A DNA stretch of 64,000 bases from Nymphalis io (lineage: Eukaryota > Arthropoda > Insecta > Lepidoptera > Nymphalidae): NCBI RefSeq assembly GCF_905147045.1, contig NC_065891.1, positions 11,045,001 to 11,109,000 on the forward strand. Direction: 5' to 3'. The notes beneath the pieces are model-generated. The model worked only from the letters and a program-made list of their open reading frames with translations, had not been told where the DNA came from and searched no databases. Within the stretch, counting starts at the first letter, position 1. The number at the start of each line of letters is the position of its first letter. Shown one piece after another: positions 56,713-64,000 of the stretch. The position numbers were made by a program, and so were the translations under genes.

Positions 56713-57725
56713 ACTGTTTTTAAGGATTGTGTTATCTTACAAATAAAAAATAATATAATAATTAAAATTGTAGCATAAATTCTGATAAGAAATTAATTAG
56801 AAGTTTATTCCGGTTCGGAACAATTATAATATTAACAATTCAACTGCTTTGGCTCTATACTGTGGTTTCCATCCAGTTTTTTGTCTTTAACACTATTTTT
56901 TAATACGAAATGTGATGATATGAAAAGGTTGATAAGTCATCAGGTGAAGAATCGAAGGATTTTTATGTTTCGTTTTGTGCTTCGATCCTCAGGTGCACGG
57001 GATTGCACTGCTATATACACTGCTGCTGAATTCCTATGAATGTATGGCTACTAATAAAACTTCCGACGCAGCAGGTAGCACTTCAATGTTGATTTGTAAT
57101 CTATACATATAATAAAATTGTAACAGGCCGATGTCTGTACATTATAGATATTGGAAAAAAAGACCTCCCATGTCTTTATTAAAGCAACAGAAGCCAAATG
57201 AATAGTTTTTAGAATATTTGTCTGTCTGTAAAAATGGTTCATGCATCACGCAAAAACTACTGCATGGAGTTGAATGAGGTTTTCACCGATATAATGCTAG
57301 AGGTGTTACTTAAAATATAGGCTCCATTTTACCGCAGTAAAATATCTTATTCTGCTCGTTTTTATTTATATTAACCGGAGCTCACGTTATTTTATAAAAA
57401 AAATCATATACTAAAATAAGCACTGTTTATCATTTTAATGGATTGTCTCTTACTATTCTTATACAATAATAAATATTATTTTGTATAATATTTAGCTTTG
57501 TTTCATCGAAAGCAAAAGTCGAAAAAATGTAGCCATAGTATTCTATGGCTAATAGAACAGAAGAGGAAATGATAAAAGAACACACAAAGTTAAACAGCTT
57601 TACCAACTATTTACAAACATAATATTTGAGGTTACAATACTAATAATTGTATTTTTATTTCATATTTATTATTCAGTAAACTAGTAAAAAATTAATTCTT
57701 ACATTACTGTGTTAAATACTTTTTA
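56713..57725. other. AT-rich stretch, nothing recognised
   Basis: No feature supported. Confidence 0.4.
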
Positions 57726-57818
57726 ATGCCTTTCCGAAAACTATCGTCACCTTCTGCTCAAGCCGAACGAGCACGATTGCGAAGATTAACAGAACGAAAA
57801 ACGCAAAAGCTTGTGTAA
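57726..57818 (+). CDS. Very short basic frame, unproven
   Basis: 30 codons reading M-P-F-R-K-L-S-S-P-S-A-Q-A-E-R-A-R-L. Strongly Arg/Lys/Glu-rich, unlike the surrounding AT-rich background. It could be a remnant of a mobile-element protein. No family is assigned. Confidence 0.15.
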   Translation: MPFRKLSSPSAQAERARLRRLTERKTQKLV

Positions 57819-58144
57819 AATAAATTGAAAACTAAGCGATTTTTAAAAACTAATACTCATATTTTATATTTTTTTTTAATATTTGTCACTTGAAATAAAT
57901 TATATTTTTGGTAGGTTAAATGCTGGTGTGTGTTTCTGTTATGAAATAAAAAATTACGAAAATAAGTCGACTAGCTTAGATTAGTTGCGTAAATTGAAAT
58001 AAACGTTTGCCTTTATCTCATATATCGTTTTCAATCAAAAAATGTTATATGAAAAATGATTTATTTCATTACATACGAATCTTTATAAAAACAAATGAAT
58101 ACATATTTCTTCGAAATACAATATAACTGTTTTGTTTCTAATAT

Positions 58145-59068
58145 CTAATAATTGGAACAAACACAAACTTTGTTGGCGTTACAGCGACCAAACTTGTAGT
58201 TGAGGGCTTGGCACACGCGCTGACAAAGAGCGGCCGTGCAGACTGTATTGCGTCCACCTTCCGTCATCAGGTTGATGGACTCAGTCAGCGTCGTAGGAAA
58301 TGTGTCCAAGCTCACGATATATAGAACATCTGAAATATTTCTTAAAATAAATAAAAATATATATATATATATACATACACATTATAAGCTACTTAATGTA
58401 CCATCTGATTAAATAGCATTAAACTTATAAATATCTAAAATAAGGATTAAAAATAATCAGTGTTTAAAAAGCCTAAAGAAAAACGACTAGACAAACATCA
58501 CATAACAAGAATAGAGAAACATAAGTATTAATTAATAAATAAGAATTATACTGAGAAAAGATGCTCTGTGTGTGTGATTTGGTAATAAAGGAAATATTAA
58601 GTATCCCTTACATTGACAGTAACCTTGGGAATTCAGATATAATGTTCCTTGTGACTGTAAATTCATGGCTCACATTCACACCAGGATACAACAATACAGC
58701 AATATTTATACTTTTTTGATGTAAAATTTGAAGAAAATGTGAAACTGAACTGAAATGAGCTTGCACAAAGCCACACCACACCGAGTAATTCATTGATATT
58801 ATTTTCATTTAAAATATATTTTTTTGGAATAAAAATTTTACTAAAAATAGCAACCCTTTAGGTATAATCAAGGGAGCCTTATAGGACAGCCACTACTAAC
58901 TAACATCCAACCCAGCAGAAAATATAAAAAAAAGTATTAAGGTTGTTTTTTAATAACAATTAAATACAAAAAAATACCGGCTTGATGATATTCTGCGTCT
59001 TCATAAGAGACAGCTTGTGCTAGCAGGACCAGCGAGCTCACGGCGAAGAATGCTATTAGCTTAGTCAT
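58145..59068 (-). CDS. Defensin-like peptide gene 13 (subgroup C)
   Basis: Exons 59068-58978 (donor GTATTT) and 58329-58145 (acceptor TTTCAG, stop TAG), with the longest intron of the family (648 bp). Leader M-T-K-L-I-A-F-F-A-V-S-S-L-V-L-L-A, then S-Y-E-D-A. The linker DVLYIVSLDTFPTTLTESIN is the most diverged. The core has C-T-A-A-L-C, C-Q-R-V-C and F-G-R-C-N-A-N-K, and ends C-V-C-S-N-Y. All six cysteines are kept. It is the most distant intact member, so this lineage split early from A and B. Confidence 0.92.
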
Positions 59069-59123
59069 GGTGATTGGTTCAAGTAACTCCTTTGACTGTG
59101 TCTTAAGGATTATCAACGTTGTA

Positions 59124-59150
59124 TTTATATCGAGTTAGAAAATAATAACT
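59124..59150 (-). promoter_or_regulatory. TATA box of gene 13, GATA site altered
   Basis: TATAAATAC from 59129. At the expected GATA position the sequence is TTATTTTC, while the duplicate at 60291 still has TTATCT. Confidence 0.5.
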
Positions 59151-59599
59151 ATTGTTTAAATAGACTATCTGTTAACAGTACGGGGATGTTTTGCTGATGT
59201 TTATTAATTGATTAATTTCAACAAGTACGAGTGGCACATTATCTCACTGAACTTGTTATCTATATCAGCGAAATCATGGGATATCCTAAACTATGCGCCT
59301 GATTGACTTGAAATTTGTCAAAGTTTCTTCTTCTCTGATGTAGACGCTCACCAAGAACGGATTTTTCGCAAATACTATCCAAAATACATTTCCTTCTTAT
59401 CTACCCGTGCGAAGCTAGTTCGATTAGCTAGTTACGGTATATATATAAACGATGTTCTCATTGATTTCAGTCACGGCTACTATTGTTAAGGGTAACTAGC
59501 CAACTGCACAAGTGTGTTCGAAAACTGAGGTGTACTTTCAGTATTTGCTTTAGCAGAACATAATTAAGGTTCTTATTAGTGAGACTACCTTCACCGCAC

Positions 59600-59875
59600 C
59601 AATAATAATAATATAATAATATCCTGGGACATTAGGGCCATCAAATCCCAAACTAACCAGAGCTCGTACTATGGAAACCAGACAACTGGTATACTACATA
59701 TACTACTTTTCTTTTGTAAATACATACTTGTATAGATACTTACACCCAGACTCAGGACAAACAGAGATTTTTATAAACACAAATGTCTGTTCTGGGTGAG
59801 AATCGAATCCAAGACGCGGCGTGAAAGGCAACCAACCGGTTGGCGTGGTTGGTAGATACTTGCCTTTCATTTTCA
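59600..59875 (-). repeat. Retroposon C, near full length
   Basis: Reverse copy whose tRNA-like head (GGTTGGCGTGGTTGG) lies at 59840 in plus orientation, indicating a local rearrangement of the head. Confidence 0.55.
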
Positions 59876-60365
59876 TAATAACTTGTTGCTATAAAATTGT
59901 AATTATTTTTATCTTACACTGTCTAATTAAAATATACATTATGTGGTGGCTCGTAAATAAAGGAAATTTAAACGCGTCCAAGTTACACGCGTGTACTCTC
60001 CGGGGGCCTTGCGTATTAAATATTAAAAACATTTTGGAGTAAGTGTTGAGAAGTTAAGTGTTATATATAAAACATGAGTAAATGTAGGTTTTCCACGCCC
60101 GATTTTATTTGAAATGGATTTCATAAAAAAATTTAAATCAAAATTATAAGCAAAGCATTTCGTAAATACGGACTTACAAATATGTCCCTCACAATTACTT
60201 GTCAATTGCTAAATCAAATAAATCAATCAATAAACATCGCAAAAACATTCCCGTCCTGTTGATAGATATTATTTTTAAACAATAGTTATTTTATCTAACT
60301 GGATATAAGTACAACGTTGATAAATCCAAAAGACCCAGTCAAAGGAGTTACTTGAACCAATTACC

Positions 60366-61092
60366 ATGACTACTAAACTAATAACATTCTTCGCTGTCAG
60401 CTCGCTGGTCCTGCTAGTACAAGCTGTTTCGTATCAGTAAAGAATATCAACAATCCGGTAATTTTTTAAACCAAAACAGTAATACTTCTTTATTTTATAT
60501 TAAATGCCTGATTGAATGTTAATTGGTAGTAGTTAATTTAGAAGACAGTAAACCCTGCGGTTGAAAGTTGGAAGTGTTAACATTGACTTGTCTCGGATAC
60601 CGTTGACCTTGCACCTGAACTCATACTTAAGTTGTATGGTAATGTCAAATCTACCTTCTCGTTGAATTATGAGTGAGAGAATAGAGAGAATGGACGCCGT
60701 GGCCGAAAACGGTCTACAGGACATCATAAAATTTAAAAGCCTGATATGATCTATTGATTAGGCAAGTGGTTTTATTTTAGTTTGATAGTCTGATCGAGTG
60801 TTGTAATGAACAAATATGTCGAGAGAAAAATGGAACGTTTCGGATGGAATTTTGTTATATTCTGTGTAACGTTCTTTACACGTACAACGCTTTTTACATA
60901 AGTATACAGAAATATGACAGAAGCCTTATTCGTTATTATTTTACTTGTATTATATTTTTCGTCTGCATTACATGCCCGTACCACATAAATCAATTTCCTT
61001 TATGTTTTTCTGATACTGTTACTTTTAACAACTCAACTACAAGTTTGGTCGCTGTAACGCCAACAAAGTTTGTGTTTGTTCAAATTATTAGA
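60366..61092 (+). pseudogene. Defensin-like gene 14 (subgroup C), broken
   Basis: Exon 1 from ATG 60366 keeps a good leader (M-T-T-K-L-I-T-F-F-A-V-S-S-L) but meets TAA at 60438, before the donor. Only the last part of exon 2 survives (about 61034-61092), encoding L-N-Y-K-F-G-R-C-N-A-N-K-V-C-V-C-S-N-Y then TAG. The linker and first three cysteines are gone. The TATA (TATAAG, 60304) and GATA (60291) motifs remain. Confidence 0.85.
60540..60730 (+). repeat. Degenerate retroposon D inside the pseudogene intron
   Basis: GTTGACCTTGCACCTGAACTC and GGCCGAAAACGGTCTACAGG match the family body. Confidence 0.55.
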
Positions 61093-61198
61093 TATTGTAA
61101 TAACAAGAAAATCAGTTATATTGTATTTCAAAGTATTAAAATATGTATTAAATTTTTATTATTCGTATATACTAAAATAATTTTTTTTTAATATTTTC

Positions 61199-61604
61199 CG
61201 GCAAGGCAAATGACTCTACTGGTAAGTGATAATAGAGTCCAAACACGACGACGGCCAGTACAGTCGGGAAGAATGTTCTGCACTAGCCGCCCCCGCCTTG
61301 CCGGCCTACAAGATACCTCTTCACGCCTCGTTTGAATTCCATTTTTTTACAAGTGCGACAAAGAAAGGAGTTACCAAATTTTTTTGTGCGCGATGGAATT
61401 GATGTCACAGTTAGGCGGTGACATCGAGAGCCAGCACGCGTAGACTTATGAAGGAAGGGGGAAGCAGGAATTAGAGAAAATAATTTCTCAGAGCACTCGC
61501 CGTGATACATAGAAAGCGCTCAACGTTGCTATCTCTCGACGCAATTGTAAAGGCTCGAGGGTGTTTGTGACCTTTACGTCGCCAATAATGCGAATCATTA
61601 TCAT
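61199..61604 (-). mobile_element. 3' end of the LINE family of 40426-44040
   Basis: Minus strand encodes G-E-C-S-E-K-L-F-S-L-I-P and the tail region with a small deletion. It is inserted in the 3' flank of pseudogene 14. Confidence 0.75.
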
Positions 61605-62024
61605 AACCAAATCATTTTGAATATAACATTTTTTGATTGAAAACGATATATGAAATGTAGGCAAATGTTTATTTCAGTTTACGGACACTAAAGTAAATAA
61701 ATCGACTAATATTTGTTAATTTCAATTCAATAATAATACAACAGCATTTCAATTATAAGAAACACGACTTATAAGAAGTGAAAAATATCAATTTTTTAGA
61801 TTTTTGGTATAACAAAAGATAAAATAAATCAACATTGTTTTAAATCACTTTTGTTATCATTGTAATAAAACAGTTACTTTAACTTTGATTATGTAACACA
61901 TTGTAACGTCGTATTGGTATGAAGGTTTACTTATTTTCTGCTTTTAAAATAATAAGTTAAACTTCTGTTTTGGGTGTTTATTTGAACAAAAAAAAAAATC
62001 TTCTGTCAAGGGATTCCCGCAGTT

Positions 62025-62170
62025 TGAATTAGGAGGTTGGTAGTGTTTACTCTCGTGCCTCAGAAAACAGGAAAATACGTTGATCCTACACCTTATGACT
62101 CTTCTGACCTATCATACGTCACATTTCACATTAAACGCTCGTCTCAGAGACAAAAAATTTGGGCGTGGAA
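62025..62170 (+). repeat. Degenerate retroposon D
   Basis: CTCGTGCCTCAGAAAACAGG and the following segment match loosely. Confidence 0.4.
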
Positions 62171-62179
62171 ACCACAAAA

Positions 62180-62375
62180 GAGAGCCTAATGGCTAGAGCA
62201 TGTGATTTTTAACATTGCTGGTTCAAGCCCGGACAGGCACCACTGAATTTTCTTTTGCTTAATTTGTGTTTATAATTTATAATCACACTACATGTGTCGG
62301 ATGAAAATCTACCACACGTGCAGCGTGGTGAAACAAGCTTCAAACCTTCTCAAAAAAGAAAGGAAGCCTACCCAT
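62180..62375 (+). repeat. Degenerate, shortened retroposon A
   Basis: GGTTCAAGCCCGGACAGGCA (box B) and CACCACTGAATTTTC are recognisable. The tail is worn. Confidence 0.55.
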
Positions 62376-62923
62376 AAAAATGTGTGATTTAAAAGATGTT
62401 GCGTTTTTTTATTTAAGGCTTGTCATAACTATTTTAACTAATGACATATATATGTACATACATATGTATATAAATATTCTATGCTCTGCATAATGTAATT
62501 ATTTTATATTTAAAAACAAAAATAAAGGCCTAAAAACATACTTTACTACCACGTGTACTGAGAATTGGGCCTCATGCTTATTAATTAACTCCATGTTATT
62601 TCAACTAAAACAAAATGTTTCTACAAAACGCTCCATTTACGCTAAGGATAATCGCTCACTAGTGATGTATGATAAATCAGGGGCTTTTCTCTTATCATAC
62701 TTGACATATTAGAAAATAATCTTTTATGTGTTATATTATTCGTGGGTGAAATTAATGTGCCCTTATCTTTAACACAATAAACGATTTCGTTATTTATATA
62801 TATTTGCTTAATTACTTCTCGTAAATTTCATTTTCTAAATCATCATTTTATTTTATTAAAATTTACTAATGCAAATATGTTTATATAGTCTAATTTCATA
62901 GTCAGTTAAGTTATTAGGTGGAA
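62376..62923. other. AT-rich stretch, nothing recognised
   Basis: No feature supported. Confidence 0.4.
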
Positions 62924-63215
62924 GTCGAGATGGCCTAGTGGTTAGAACGCGTGAATCTGAACCGATGATCGTGGGTTCAAACCCAGGTAAACACCACTGA
63001 ACTTTCATGTGCTTAATTTTTGTTTATAATTCATCTGATGCTTGACGTTGAAGGAAAACATCGTGAGGAAATCTGCATGTGTCTAATTTTACTGAAATTC
63101 TGCCACATGTGTATTCCACCAACCCGCATTGGAGCAAAGTCGTGGAATAAGTTCCAAGCCTTCTCCTCAAAAGGAGAGGCCTTAGCCCAGCAGTGGGATA
63201 TTCAAAGGCTATTGC
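62924..63215 (+). repeat. Retroposon A, near full length
   Basis: Starts GTCGAGATGGCCTAGTGG, box B GTGGGTTCAAACCC, ends CCCAGCAGTGGGATATTC. Confidence 0.75.
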
Positions 63216-64000
63216 ATAAGTTATTCAATGTAAGTATATATTTTATATATTTTTTAAAATTGTATCTTCATATAATACAATCCCACCACAATATATCGAC
63301 ACTATATGTCTTTTAAGCATTAAATAAACATTTAATATTAAGAGCAAACTTTATATTATAATATAATGCTTACCTGTATTGGATCGAAGTGGTATAAGCT
63401 GAAAACTCGCTAAAGAGGATAGAAGAGAGGGCGTTTATATTAAGCAATGGAACTTTATCGAGTTGTGACTTTACTTTAGTTTAGGTTGTGTCTCCACCAT
63501 ATGCTTATCTCATATTATACTGCCAAACAGCAATACACAGTCTTGTAAAAAAAGCCATAATTTAAAAATTAAAATATAAACGGATCCTGTTTGAGAACGC
63601 TTAATAATTCTATTAAAATTACTCACACTCATATCGTGATCATCTCTAATTAACTGAAAAACGTTTATCTGAACATGCGGCATGAGAATCATTGAGTTAT
63701 ATTCGTCTGCATTAAACATTCAATCGCTTAATTTAACTCCTAAATGAACGATCCTTGATACAAAGCTTGAAATGTTTATTCCATTTACGGATTACCGATT
63801 GGCCGAACTTTTATGATCTGTATCAATTATACACTCATATGATTTTCCGTTTTTTCTTTGGATGATAACAGTATTTTTGAATACTTTATTATTACATATT
63901 GAGATTCTTGATATGATTTTCTTTTATAAATATATTTAAAATGTATTGTAACAAAGATTACAAAGATTAACGTGTGCTTTGCTTACAAATTAAAGGCATG
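63216..64000. other. AT-rich end of window
   Basis: An old retroposon-B-like piece (ACTGCCAAACAGCAATACAC, about 63490-63545) is the only recognisable item. Confidence 0.35.

Larger units (their letters stand above)
57990..59160 (-). repeat. Left arm of head-to-head duplication (gene 13)
   Basis: Matches 60268-61680 in reverse, from 3' flank through promoter, apart from insertions and deletions. Confidence 0.75.
60268..61680 (+). repeat. Right arm of head-to-head duplication (gene 14)
   Basis: Reverse match of 57990-59160 interrupted by a retroposon D remnant and a LINE fragment. Confidence 0.75.

Noticed and set aside
1..64000. CRISPR array, bacterial operon or prophage
   Set aside because: No spaced direct repeats, ribosome-binding sites or dense coding were found. 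Introns and SINEs show a eukaryotic genome.

Overview
This window looks like nuclear DNA of a moth or butterfly (Lepidoptera). It is AT-rich and full of short retroposons with tRNA-like heads, non-LTR (LINE) reverse-transcriptase genes and remnants, small Helitrons of the lepidopteran type (TC start, CTAG end, inserted between A and T) and a mariner remnant. Genes have introns with GT-AG ends and TATA promoters. There is no bacterial or viral gene organisation. The species cannot be named from what is visible.

The main content is a dispersed cluster of 14 copies of one small two-exon gene family (11 look intact, 3 are broken) spread from 4.3 kb to 61.1 kb. Each intact copy encodes a secreted peptide precursor of 91 or 94 residues. 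Exon 1 carries the signal peptide and ends in phase 1. Exon 2 carries a conserved linker (D-[IV]-L-[FY]-I...N-P-D) and a six-cysteine core spaced C-x4-C-x3-C-x9-C-x5-C-x-C with a G-R-C motif. This is the cysteine-stabilised alpha-beta (CS-alpha-beta) defensin layout, nearest in spacing to lepidopteran gallerimycin/cobatoxin-type peptides. Three subgroups follow position: A (4.2-20.2 kb, five copies, all minus strand), B (29.4-55.7 kb, seven copies on both strands) and C (58.1-61.1 kb, one intact copy and one broken head-to-head copy). Most copies share a promoter module: a GATA site about 12-24 bp upstream of a TATAAATAC box, then a CACAGTT initiator about 30 bp further down.

The plus strand also carries two well-formed, phase-compatible exons at 10865-10986 and 22288-22478. 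Together they could encode part of a secreted cysteine-rich protein ending near a C-x-C. If they belong to one gene, three minus-strand defensin-like copies lie in its 11.3-kb intron. The family could not be named.

The rest is mainly mobile DNA: a LINE with an unbroken 1040-codon endonuclease/reverse-transcriptase frame (40.4-44.0 kb), several LINE fragments, four retroposon families with many copies (some nested), two Helitrons and a deleted mariner. At least seven near-perfect fold-back palindromes with short spacers are scattered through the window. Stretches not listed are AT-rich sequence in which I see no gene.
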